A DNA stretch of 64,000 nucleotides, taken from positions 473,198-537,197 of the forward strand of contig CAMYLY010000004.1 in the NCBI GenBank assembly GCA_947259405.1, written 5' to 3'. The position numbers were made by a program, and so were the translations under genes. This document shows positions 17,337-24,604 of this stretch, piece by piece. This DNA is from an uncultured Gemmatimonadales bacterium. GTDB lineage: Bacteria > Gemmatimonadota > Gemmatimonadetes > Gemmatimonadales > GWC2-71-9. How positions within the stretch are numbered: position 1 is the stretch's first letter; every line of letters begins with the position of its first letter. The notes below the pieces were generated by a model. It was not told the DNA's origin, did not search any database, and saw only the letters and a list, made by a program, of their open reading frames with translations.

Positions 17337-18158
17337 TCAGACTCGTAGGTTCTTCTTGATCTCTTCCGCGATCCTGGAAAGCGTACCGGGAAGCTCATTC
17401 CGTGGCGCCGGCGGCCGGAGTTCTCGATGCTCGAGGCGATCGAGTACTTGCTCGAGACCTACTTGTACCCGCTCCAGTCGCTGGCGCCGACGCCGCATCA
17501 CGATATACCCGCCGAGGATACCGATGGCAGCAGGGATCGCAGCGATCGGCGCAACGACGCCAAGGGTGAGTCCAATCGCGGACGCGATCACGCCCATGCC
17601 CGCCACCGCGACACCGCCTTGAATGTGCGAGCGGCGCGTGTTGTTTAGATCGGCCGACAGATGGATGTAGTTGTGATCGCCGGCTGGGACGACTTGGGCG
17701 CTCACTTCGTGCGCTCCCGCGAGCACGTACTGTCGTCCACCCATGCCAAGCTCGCGTCGCACAGATGAAAAGAAATCCTTCTTGGCTTCCCACGAAGTGA
17801 CGTTCGGAAAACGCCGTTTGACTGCCATTAGCTCCTTCTCGGTCATCCAGTAGTTCATCGCCGCAAGAACCTCCTGCGGATCGTCTCCAACGACCCGATG
17901 GGCGTGGAGACTACGCGGGCCCAGGACCCAGGTCGCGAGTCCCTGCTCGCGCTGTTCGGACTCTCTCGACCGTTCCTCTATAAGGGCGCGGCGCAAGTGA
18001 AGTTCTGGAATGCCGACTTCACGTCCCAGATCGAGAACGTCGGCTTCGGTAAGTCCCTCGCCGATATCTCGCTGTGAGGCCTGGAGCTCGGCGGCACGCG
18101 CGATGATTCGCTCGAGAGCGTCCCGATTGATGGGAGCGGGAACGGGCGCGTCCGGCAG
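17337..18158 (-). CDS. Hypothetical 2TM protein with N-terminal helical domain, apparent CTG start
   Basis: The first canonical start (TTG 17996) would cut a convincing helical domain. The frame continues upstream as INRDALERIIARAAELQ, GLTEADVLDLGREVGI and ELHLRRALIEE, which resembles a small helix-turn-helix-like module. It opens at a CTG (18156-18158) nine bases after GGAGG. No ATG, GTG or TTG is available there, so CTG initiation is my best model (273 residues). The middle is polar; two adjacent hydrophobic segments (GVAVAGMGVIASAIGLTL and VAPIAAIPAAIGILGG) form a hairpin near residues 185-220. A basic tail with a coiled-coil-like RLERVQVGLEQVLDRLE follows. I do not recognise a function. 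It lies between thiolase and hydroxyacyl-CoA dehydrogenase. Confidence 0.65.
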   Translation of the reverse strand: MPDAPVPAPINRDALERIIARAAELQASQRDIGEGLTEADVLDLGREVGIPELHLRRALIEERSRESEQREQGLATWVLGPRSLHAHRVVGDDPQEVLAAMNYWMTEKELMAVKRRFPNVTSWEAKKDFFSSVRRELGMGGRQYVLAGAHEVSAQVVPAGDHNYIHLSADLNNTRRSHIQGGVAVAGMGVIASAIGLTLGVVAPIAAIPAAIGILGGYIVMRRRRQRLERVQVGLEQVLDRLEHRELRPPAPRNELPGTLSRIAEEIKKNLRV

Positions 18159-18159
18159 G

Positions 18160-19365
18160 CTAGAATGCCTCCACGATCACGGCAGCTCCCTGCCCACCGC
18201 CGATGCACGCCGACCCCAGTCCAAATCGTTTGCCGGCGCGCTTCAACGCATGCAGGAGGTGGATCGTGATTCGGGTTCCGCTTGCCGCGAGGGGGTGACC
18301 GATTGCGATGGCGCCCCCGTGGACGTTGGTCTTCTCCCGATCAAGGCCCAACTCTTTCTCCACCGCGACGTATTGCGGCGCGAAGGCCTCGTTGACCTCC
18401 ACCAACTCCATGTCGTCCAGCGTCATCCCGGCCTTCTCGAGTGCATTCCGCGCCGCCGGGGCTGGGCCTATTCCCATGTACTTGGGCTCGACGCCCGCCA
18501 CGGCCCAGGAAACCAGACGTCCCATTTGCTGCATGCCGGACTCTTCGGCGAAGGCAGCGTCGGCAATGACGGTTGCAGCCGCCCCGTCACAGATCCCGGA
18601 TGCATTCCCCGCAGTGACGAAGCCATCCTTCTTGAAGTAGGGTGCCAGGCTCGCCAAGGCTTCTCGCGTGGTTTCGGGCCGCATGTGTTCGTCAGCGCGC
18701 CACCCTTCCAGCTGCTTTGTCTTCCGGTTCTTGATTTGCACGGGTACGACCTCGCTCTCGAACACGCAGTCATCCCACGCCTTCTTAGCGCGCTGCTGAC
18801 TCGTGAAGGCATAGTCGTCAACCTCATCTCGAGTGAGTTCGTACTTATCGGCGAGGTTCTCCGCTGTTTCCGCCATGGAAAAACCACACTGCGGGTCTGT
18901 GAGAGCTTCCCACAACGTGTCCTCCAACCCAGGTGTGGGTCCCAGTCGGAGTCCCCACCGCGCGCCACGCACCACGTGTGGCGCTTGGCTCATCGATTCG
19001 GTACCGCCAGCGAGCACGGCGCGTGACTCACCCAAGAGGATCTGCTGGGCGCCCTGAATGATGGATTCAAATCCGGACCCACAAAGTCGGTTTACGGTGA
19101 CGGCAGGGACCTCAATAGGGAGCCCCGCCTGCAGGCCCACGTGGCGCGCAAGGTAGATGGCGTCGGCCGACGTCTGCTGTGCATTGCCAAAGACCGTGTG
19201 GTCGATCTGGTTGGCGGCCAGACCGGACCGGTCGAGCGCTGCTTGTGCGGCAATCGCCCCGAGCTGGGTTGCCGAATGGTTCTTGAGTGTGCCGCCGAAC
19301 TTGCCGAATCCGGTACGGACGCCGGACAGAAAGACGACCGATTTGTCGTGACCCTGGGTACCCAT
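18160..19365 (-). CDS. Acetyl-CoA acetyltransferase (thiolase)
   Basis: 401 residues with all thiolase landmarks: nucleophilic Cys in VNRLCGSGFESI near residue 94, VEVNEAFAPQ, catalytic His in GGAIAIGHPLAASG, and the second Cys in LGSACIGGGQGAAVIVE. Condenses two acetyl-CoA to acetoacetyl-CoA, or cleaves 3-ketoacyl-CoA. It starts a run that includes 3-hydroxybutyryl-CoA dehydrogenase. GGAG lies eight bases before ATG. About 110 bases separate it from the zinc-ribbon gene upstream, containing two TATATTGCC-like repeats that could hold a promoter. Confidence 0.93.
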   Translation of the reverse strand: MGTQGHDKSVVFLSGVRTGFGKFGGTLKNHSATQLGAIAAQAALDRSGLAANQIDHTVFGNAQQTSADAIYLARHVGLQAGLPIEVPAVTVNRLCGSGFESIIQGAQQILLGESRAVLAGGTESMSQAPHVVRGARWGLRLGPTPGLEDTLWEALTDPQCGFSMAETAENLADKYELTRDEVDDYAFTSQQRAKKAWDDCVFESEVVPVQIKNRKTKQLEGWRADEHMRPETTREALASLAPYFKKDGFVTAGNASGICDGAAATVIADAAFAEESGMQQMGRLVSWAVAGVEPKYMGIGPAPAARNALEKAGMTLDDMELVEVNEAFAPQYVAVEKELGLDREKTNVHGGAIAIGHPLAASGTRITIHLLHALKRAGKRFGLGSACIGGGQGAAVIVEAF

Positions 19366-19474
19366 CGGGGGAACTCCGTGTGCTTAAGGGAACTGATTAG
19401 GGAGGGCAATATACGGCAATATAATGAAAGGCGACGGGCACCCGAGTGGGGCGTGTGTGGGGCTCGAGCGTCGG

Positions 19475-20221
19475 TCAGCCAGCGGCCGGTTGGCCGCATG
19501 TTCCGCAATACCGCCAGGTCGGCTCGATGGTGTCACCGCACCGCGGGCAGGTCCCGGTTGTGACGAGCGTTCCGCAGAATGGGCAGAACGTCACGGTCCG
19601 ATCCTCGGGCAGGGGGCGCGTGCAGGAGGGGCAGGTTGCGGGCGCGTCGACTGCCTCAAACACCAGTGACGATGCGGCGTCGGCCGGTGGCGCTGGACCG
19701 CCCGGCCCAGGCCGCTGGAGCGCCGGGGATGGAGAAGGATCGAGTTGGGGTTCGCTCGGTTCGGTTGTGAACGTGGCAAAGTCCGCCACAGGCGGCAGCG
19801 TTGGAGCGTCATTATCACGTGGGGCTGTTGGGTCAATCTCCGCGGGCATGGACGCCGGAGGCGCGTATGCCGACCCCTCCTCCAGAAACCCTCGCACCGC
19901 ATCCGCCCGCAGCGCCATGAGCGCCCCTGCGAAATCGCGAAATGCCCCGGTATCCGGGACCACCGCGTCGGCTTCGGTCCGAAGCACGTCCTGCACGTCC
20001 GCCGGCTCCAGCGCAACGAGTTGGTGTTCACCCGCCAACAGGCGGAGTATGGCCATCTCGTAGTCCTCCATAGAGTCGAACTGCAGTTCGCTCTTGAAGA
20101 GCCGATACGGTATGAGGCTTTGGTACAGCTCCGAGATCTGGAACGGCGCGCTCAGCCGCCGAGGGTCGTGTTCGGCGAGGTGCATCACCAGCGCGCGAAA
20201 CAATCGGGTCACATCATCCAT
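19475..20221 (-). CDS. Zinc-ribbon protein of unknown function
   Basis: 248 residues from MDDVTRLF; an ATG 24 bases upstream (20245) is also possible but has a poorer ribosome site. Residues 1-120 are helical (FRALVMHLAEHD, PFQISELYQSLIPYRLF) and look like a conserved domain I cannot name. Residues of about 125-185 are a Pro/Asp-rich linker. The C-terminus carries two zinc-ribbon pairs of CxxC: CPSC...CPFC and CPRC...CGTC. It follows dCMP deaminase closely, so it may be in the selD-rnhA-deaminase operon. The zinc fingers suggest a role with nucleic acid or protein partners; this is inference. Confidence 0.7.
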   Translation of the reverse strand: MDDVTRLFRALVMHLAEHDPRRLSAPFQISELYQSLIPYRLFKSELQFDSMEDYEMAILRLLAGEHQLVALEPADVQDVLRTEADAVVPDTGAFRDFAGALMALRADAVRGFLEEGSAYAPPASMPAEIDPTAPRDNDAPTLPPVADFATFTTEPSEPQLDPSPSPALQRPGPGGPAPPADAASSLVFEAVDAPATCPSCTRPLPEDRTVTFCPFCGTLVTTGTCPRCGDTIEPTWRYCGTCGQPAAG

Positions 20222-20231
20222 CACATTGAGC

Positions 20232-20732
20232 TCACCGGAATTCATGCTCCCATCGGTCGTACTGCACGGTTGTCACCCCCGCCGAATCAAGCAACTCGAT
20301 CCCACTCGGATCTCGGTATGCGCGGCGGAAGAACAGATGCGACACTCCGGAATTGATCATGAGTTTCGCGCACATCACGCAGGGGCTATCCGTCACGAAC
20401 ACCACCTTGTTGGGCATGCCGCCAGGGGCCTTCACGAGTGCGTTGACCTCCGAATGAAGGCAGCCACATTGACCGGGAACGGTAGAGTCGCAGCGGTTGG
20501 GGAGTCCCCTCGCGTTACCGTTGTAGCCAATGGCGACGACGTTGGCCAGGTCAGGATCCGTGATCACCGTGCCGACTCGCAGTCGGCTGCACGTGGAACG
20601 CTTGGCGAGGTCTTCCGCCATGCGCATGTAGACCTCGTACAGGGGAATCCGCTGTGTTTGTGGTACCGCGTCGTCCGGAAGGACGTTGAGGTGATGGGTG
20701 TTTGCTGTGACGCCGTCTTTGTACACGGTCAT
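20232..20732 (-). CDS. dCMP deaminase / ComEB-like cytidine deaminase
   Basis: 166 residues. Zinc site: CLHSEVNAL (His and catalytic Glu, HxE) near residue 92 and PCVMCAKLM near 119. Family insertions LAKRSTCSRLRVGTVI and GYNGNARGLP match dCMP deaminases. Deaminates dCMP to dUMP, feeding ThyA, encoded 6 kb downstream on the same strand. The ATG overlaps the RNase H stop (ATGA, 20729-20732). Confidence 0.9.
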   Translation of the reverse strand: MTVYKDGVTANTHHLNVLPDDAVPQTQRIPLYEVYMRMAEDLAKRSTCSRLRVGTVITDPDLANVVAIGYNGNARGLPNRCDSTVPGQCGCLHSEVNALVKAPGGMPNKVVFVTDSPCVMCAKLMINSGVSHLFFRRAYRDPSGIELLDSAGVTTVQYDRWEHEFR

Positions 20733-21340
20733 GCGGTCTGCTCTTTCCGCGCCAAGGCCTCCGCAAAAGCCAGGTCCGGATTGTAGTCCTCGAATTGACC
20801 GCGCTCCTGACGTTCAGCCAGCCAACTATCGAACTCTGACGGCACGGCGCCGTCGGAGTTCAGGAGATGAGTGGCGGCCTTCACGGCCAAGCGGTCCGCG
20901 AACTCGTTCTTGGGATGCCCAGCATGTCCACGGACCCACTCCCATCGGACATCGTGCGCGGCGGCCGTCTTCTCCAGCACCTGCCACAGCTCCACGTTCT
21001 CCACCTTCCCTCCCTTCCGCTTCCATCCCCGCGCCTTCCATCCGGCGACCCATTCCGTCATTCCCTTCACGAGGTACTGTGAATCCGAAACGTACGTCAC
21101 CGCAAGGCGTTGCTTCTTTTGTGAGAGAATCGCGAATACCGCGATCGCCCCGCACAGGGCCATGCGATTATTGGTGGTGTCGGGGGAAGATATGAACAGA
21201 TCCCTCCGAATGACCGTCCCCCGTGACTCGACTTCGATCAAGGCGCCGGCGCCCCCGGGCGTGCGGCCGTTTGCACCATTGCCGAGACAGCTCTCGTCCG
21301 CATGGACCACCACCGCGCGCAATGGCGATTGGCCCATCAC
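20729..21340 (-). CDS. rnhA: Ribonuclease HI-like protein with substituted active-site Glu
   Basis: 203 residues. The RNase H fold is clear: first Asp in HADESCLGNG, DTTNNRMALCGAI, second Asp in YVSDSQYLVKGM, the flexible His loop and last Asp in WEWVRGHAGHPKNEFADRLA. The catalytic Glu of the E. coli enzyme (NNRMEL) is replaced by Ala (NNRMAL). Beyond residue 150 there is an extra tail of about 50 residues absent from E. coli RNase HI. Activity on RNA-DNA hybrids is therefore uncertain. Its start overlaps the selD stop and its stop overlaps the deaminase start. Confidence 0.85.
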   Translation of the reverse strand: MMGQSPLRAVVVHADESCLGNGANGRTPGGAGALIEVESRGTVIRRDLFISSPDTTNNRMALCGAIAVFAILSQKKQRLAVTYVSDSQYLVKGMTEWVAGWKARGWKRKGGKVENVELWQVLEKTAAAHDVRWEWVRGHAGHPKNEFADRLAVKAATHLLNSDGAVPSEFDSWLAERQERGQFEDYNPDLAFAEALARKEQTA

Positions 21341-22410
21341 GGTCGTACCGTGATCGAACCGGGATCGCCGTCCGTGATGGTTCCCACGGGCGCGACCGCA
21401 GGAACCGCATGGCGGCGAAGTGACTCGCTGAGGGAATCGACACGGTCCGGGGCGACCGCGATCAGCAAGCCACCAGAAGTCTGTGCGTCAGCAAGCAGCA
21501 GCTGGTGCCCCAGATCCAATTCCTCGGCCCAAGTCGTGTATTCGTTGGCAGCCGCGAGGTTCCGCTCGGTACCTCCGGGGACCATGCCGTCCGCGATCAG
21601 ACGGGTGACATCCGGAAACAGCGGCACATACGCCACTGTGAGTTGCGCACCGACATCGCTTGCCTGTGCCAAGGCGTGCAGATGACCGAGCAGACCAAAG
21701 CCGGTGACGTCCGTTGCGGCGTGGACGCCATCCGCGACCTCGCGCATGGCCAACGCCGCGCCATCATTCAGCGTGGTCATAGCGTCGATTGCGTGCTGCA
21801 TTTCCTGCTCGCTGATCGCGTCTCGTTTGAGCGCGGTGCTGAGGATACCGGTGCCAAGCGGCTTCGTCAGTACGAGAATGTCCCCGGGTTTTGCCCCGCT
21901 GTTGGTGATGACGTTGTCGGGGTGCACCTCCCCTATCGCGACCATGCCAAACTTCGGTTCCGGATCATCGATGGAATGGCCGCCAAGTACGAACGCACCA
22001 GCCCGATCGGCGATGGCACTGGCTCCCCGAACGACGTCACCGAGGAGTGTCAGCATCTCGGGTTTCCGAGGCCAGCCGACTAGATTCAGCCCAAACAATG
22101 GGGTTGCTCCCATCGCGTACAGATCGCTGAATGCATTCGTCGCCGCGATCGCGCCGAACGTGTACGCGTCGTCTACGATGGGAGCGAAGAAATCCACGGT
22201 AGCCACTACGGCGCGGTCGTCCGTCAGGCGGAAGACGGCCGCATCGTCCCGCGTGAGCGCTGCGACCAACACGCGGGGATCGTTTACCACGGACAGGTGG
22301 CGCAGGACCTGCGCCAATTCGGCTTCGCCGAGCTTACACGCTCAACCTGCCCCGTGAGAAAACGACGTTAGACGGATCCGCGATCGCTGATCGAGCGGAT
22401 CTTCGGCCAT
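21337..22410 (-). CDS. selD: Selenide, water dikinase (selenophosphate synthetase), a selenoprotein
   Basis: 357 residues including selenocysteine. The start is ATG 22410 with a perfect Shine-Dalgarno (GGAGGAG). The frame then reads IRLTSFSHGAG, an in-frame TGA at 22342-22344, ACKLGEAELAQVLRHL, and continues uninterrupted to the stop. The TGA occupies the position of catalytic Cys17 in E. coli SelD (HGAGCGCK), so it encodes selenocysteine. Later motifs: VDFFAPIVDDAYTFGAIAATNA, the GGHSIDDPEPKFG loop, TDVTGFGLLGHLHALA, and AQTSGGLLIAV. It makes selenophosphate from selenide and ATP. The organism must have SelA, SelB and SelC elsewhere. A gene finder that treats TGA as stop would begin at TTG 22317 and lose the active site. 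Confidence 0.93.
22316..22334 (-). promoter_or_regulatory. Candidate bacterial SECIS hairpin in selD
   Basis: Immediately downstream of the selenocysteine TGA, AGCTCGGC (22327-22334) can pair with GCCGAATT (22316-22323), with one mismatch and one G-U, around the loop GAA. The loop begins with G, 16 bases after the TGA, within the range reported for bacterial SECIS elements. The fold is short, so the call rests mainly on position. Confidence 0.5.
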
Positions 22411-22440
22411 GAATCACTCCTCCTACCGGTCAGTGGGCTG

Positions 22441-23139
22441 ATGGAAGATATCTTGGCGGCGTACACGGCGGCGGCTACGCTCGGTGCAACGCACGCACTC
22501 GAGATTGACCACATGGTAGCGGTCAACGCGTTTCTTGGAAACCGGCCGCGCGTCAGCGTAGCCGTCGGGTACGGGATGCGGTGGGCGCTCGGCCACGCAG
22601 GCGTGGTCTTGGTTGCGGGTGCGGTGCTAGCGGCCACCGGAATCGCGGTGCCCCCGTCTCTCGAGGGTTGGTTCGAACTCCTCGTGGGTGCGGTGCTAGT
22701 GGGATTGGGCATATGGGCAGGCGCGACGTCACGCCGGCTCCACCTTCACACGCCGGCCGAACATGGAGGTCACGCCCACCTCCACGCGCATCCGTCTGAG
22801 CAGCATCCCCATTCGCACGCCCATAAAGACCCGACGCGGCACCATCGGCATTTCTCAAGTTTGGTCGGTGCATTCCACGGCCTGGCGGGTACGGCGACGG
22901 TGGTGGCGTTGATTCCGGTCACCCTCATGACGGGTCTTTGGCCCGCTCTCGGCTACCTCGCCGCCTTCGGGGCCGGGACAGTGGTGACCATGAGTGCGTA
23001 TGCAGGTGTCGCAGCCTTTGCGGTGGGCCGGAGCAAGACCGCTGGCGCCGCTCAGAGGATTGCCGTGTTCACCGCCGCCGCCAGTGTCGTGGTAGGGGTG
23101 TGGTGGATCGTCCGGGCTGGCGTTGATCTCGTCGGCTAG
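22441..23139 (+). CDS. NicO/RcnA-like nickel-cobalt transporter family membrane protein
   Basis: 232 residues, about six membrane segments. The first carries HALEIDHMVAVNAFLG, resembling the HAxxADH motif of nickel/cobalt permeases. Between segments three and four is a His-rich cytosolic loop (HTPAEHGGHAHLHAHP then HPHSHAHKD), as in RcnA-type exporters. It therefore probably moves Ni2+ or Co2+, direction unknown. It is divergent from selD with only 30 bases between starts. Its stop codon overlaps the stop of the convergent toroid-repeat gene (CTAG). Confidence 0.75.
   Translation: MEDILAAYTAAATLGATHALEIDHMVAVNAFLGNRPRVSVAVGYGMRWALGHAGVVLVAGAVLAATGIAVPPSLEGWFELLVGAVLVGLGIWAGATSRRLHLHTPAEHGGHAHLHAHPSEQHPHSHAHKDPTRHHRHFSSLVGAFHGLAGTATVVALIPVTLMTGLWPALGYLAAFGAGTVVTMSAYAGVAAFAVGRSKTAGAAQRIAVFTAAASVVVGVWWIVRAGVDLVG
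22445..22450 (-). promoter_or_regulatory. TATCTT promoter-like hexamer for selD
   Basis: The hexamer lies on the minus strand 34 bases before the selD ATG, inside the first codons of the nickel-transporter gene, as part of the palindrome AAGATATCTT. It matches the hexamer seen upstream of several other units. Because it falls in coding sequence the evidence is weak. Confidence 0.3.
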
Positions 23140-24092
23140 TCGTCGACCGACCCTGCCAGGACTCTCGCTGCGATGAACGTCCTCTCGGGGTCACTGTCAA
23201 ACGACCCATCGGCCATCTGCCGCTCGAAGAGTGAAGGCCAAGCCCGGCGCACGGCGCGCCTCGCTTCGGGGGCCGTGAAGCGGGATACGGCATCTGCTAC
23301 ATGCAGGATATCTGCGTCGGCCCACAGACCGTCGTCCGTCTGCGACTCGATGAACGGAGCGGCACGCTCGCGAGCGTCTGCTCGGTATTGAAAGGGCGCT
23401 GCTGCCAGTGCCGTGAGGGCCAAGGCGCGCACGTCGCTGGTCCATCGGCGGTCCGACATATCCCATAGGGATTGCAGGCCTAGCAGGCTCTCGATGTGCT
23501 TTTGCACCGCGGGCCGTCGGTCCTCACGGGCCCGCAGCACGACCTCAAGGGCGTAGCAACTGGCCGCGCACCGAGCATCTTCTTCACGATCGATGACGAT
23601 CCCCGACGGGAATCGCATAGGCCGGAACTCGTCGTCCTTGCTTGCGGGAGAGAAGAACCCCGTCAATGCATGACGACATTCTCCAACCGCGTGCCGGTCG
23701 GGGTCACATCCTTCGCCAAAGTGCCCGGGAGCGTCTTGCCGGGAAAGGACGAATCCCAGGGTGCGAACGATGGCGGCGTGATCGGGCGGGCAGTCGAGTT
23801 CGAGAAGTTCCGAGACGGTTTGAGCCGTCGCCAGCAGAGAACCGTTCACACTTCCGTCCATCCGCGTCTGGCGCCGGCGTTCACGAACGAGATGCTGTTT
23901 CAACACAGGGTCGCCGCTCTGCGACTGACCGGCCAACTGGCGGGTAAGCACCGCAGCGCGCGTGGATTGGCCAGCAAAGAACTCCAACGTCTTCTCGAGC
24001 ACACGCCGTACCTCTGCGGGCTGCTGCGCGCCGGATGCGGTGGCGCGTCGCCAAGTGGTCGACGTCGTGGCCTGAGAGTTCTTTGTAGTCAC
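23136..24092 (-). CDS. Prenyltransferase/squalene-cyclase-like toroid repeat protein
   Basis: 318 residues from GTG 24092 (GAGG upstream); a longer open frame to 24380 overlaps the Lys-rich gene and is not homologous. The protein is helical with repeats ending in QW-like motifs: ESQTDDGLWADADILHVADAVSRF and FERQMADGSFDSDPERTFIAARVL. These resemble the alpha-alpha toroid repeats of squalene-hopene cyclases and protein prenyltransferase beta subunits. No DxDD catalytic motif is seen, so it is probably not a cyclase. Cysteines in EGCDPDRHAVGECRHAL and RCAASC may bind metal. No signal peptide. Function unknown. Confidence 0.65.
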   Translation of the reverse strand: MTTKNSQATTSTTWRRATASGAQQPAEVRRVLEKTLEFFAGQSTRAAVLTRQLAGQSQSGDPVLKQHLVRERRRQTRMDGSVNGSLLATAQTVSELLELDCPPDHAAIVRTLGFVLSRQDAPGHFGEGCDPDRHAVGECRHALTGFFSPASKDDEFRPMRFPSGIVIDREEDARCAASCYALEVVLRAREDRRPAVQKHIESLLGLQSLWDMSDRRWTSDVRALALTALAAAPFQYRADARERAAPFIESQTDDGLWADADILHVADAVSRFTAPEARRAVRRAWPSLFERQMADGSFDSDPERTFIAARVLAGSVDD

Positions 24093-24127
24093 GTGTCCTC
24101 GTACGAGTCTTGGAGTGTCTCGTTTGG

Positions 24128-24430
24128 CTACCGGCGTTTCTTCCTCCGCCCGGCCGTCTTCTTCTTCGCCCTCTTCTTTGCTGCGCGCTGCTTGGCGGCT
24201 TTCCGCGTTGGTTTTCGCTTGGTTGCCGGCTTCTTCCGTACTGTCCTCGCCTGGGATTTCGCCTTGGGTGAGCCAGCTGTCTCGCCGTCCGTGGGGAGTG
24301 TGGGTTTCGACCAGATGAGTTTGGAGTCGTCGACCTCTTTTGGTGTGCGTGTCGGGGGGACGAGCGGCATCTGATCCCATATCCCCGGTCCTCCCAAACC
24401 ACGGTCCGGTTGGTCAACGGCTGTGGTCAT
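24128..24430 (-). CDS. Small lysine-rich protein with histone H1-like tail
   Basis: 100 residues, ATG preceded by GAGGAG at seven bases. Residues 1-50 are neutral to acidic and include two Trp (GIWDQ, KLIWSKP). Residues 51-100 are almost entirely Lys, Arg, Ala, Thr and Pro, with KKPATKRKP and AAKKRAKKK repeats, like the C-terminal tail of histone H1 or bacterial H1-like proteins. Nucleic acid binding is likely; the acidic N-terminal half is unlike known H1 tails and could bind a partner. It lies 35 bases upstream of the toroid-repeat gene on the same strand. Confidence 0.75.
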   Translation of the reverse strand: MTTAVDQPDRGLGGPGIWDQMPLVPPTRTPKEVDDSKLIWSKPTLPTDGETAGSPKAKSQARTVRKKPATKRKPTRKAAKQRAAKKRAKKKTAGRRKKRR

Positions 24431-24566
24431 TCGGTCGCTCCTCGAGGTTGATCTTCTAGTTTCCGCGCCGGTTCACATGGTCGCAAGTGGGCGCGGACCC
24501 GGATCACATCGAGGCTGTGAGCAAGTCGCTTGACTTTGATCCGGAACTTTCCTTAGCTTGGCATCA

Positions 24567-24586
24567 TATCTTCCATTATAACTTTG
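24567..24586 (+). promoter_or_regulatory. TATCTT and TAnnTTTG promoter-like elements
   Basis: TATCTT (24567-24572) and TAACTTTG (24579-24586) lie 19-38 bases before the ATG of the Ig/PD40 gene. The second fits TAnnTTTG, the -7 consensus of Bacteroidetes promoters. The 24431-24604 gap is otherwise featureless apart from TTGACTTTGAT near 24529. Confidence 0.35.
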
Positions 24587-24604
24587 AGTTACGAGATTCT
24601 CGCC

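Noticed and set aside
18010-19026. 338-residue plus-strand frame over thiolase
   Set aside because: Thiolase on the minus strand is complete with all motifs.
13016-22410. Long minus-strand run as a genomic island
   Set aside because: Base composition and gene types look like the rest of the window; no integrase, tRNA or flanking repeats.
22750-22850. His-codon-rich stretch as possible repeat or CRISPR
   Set aside because: It codes for the His-rich loop of the transporter; no direct repeats with spacers.
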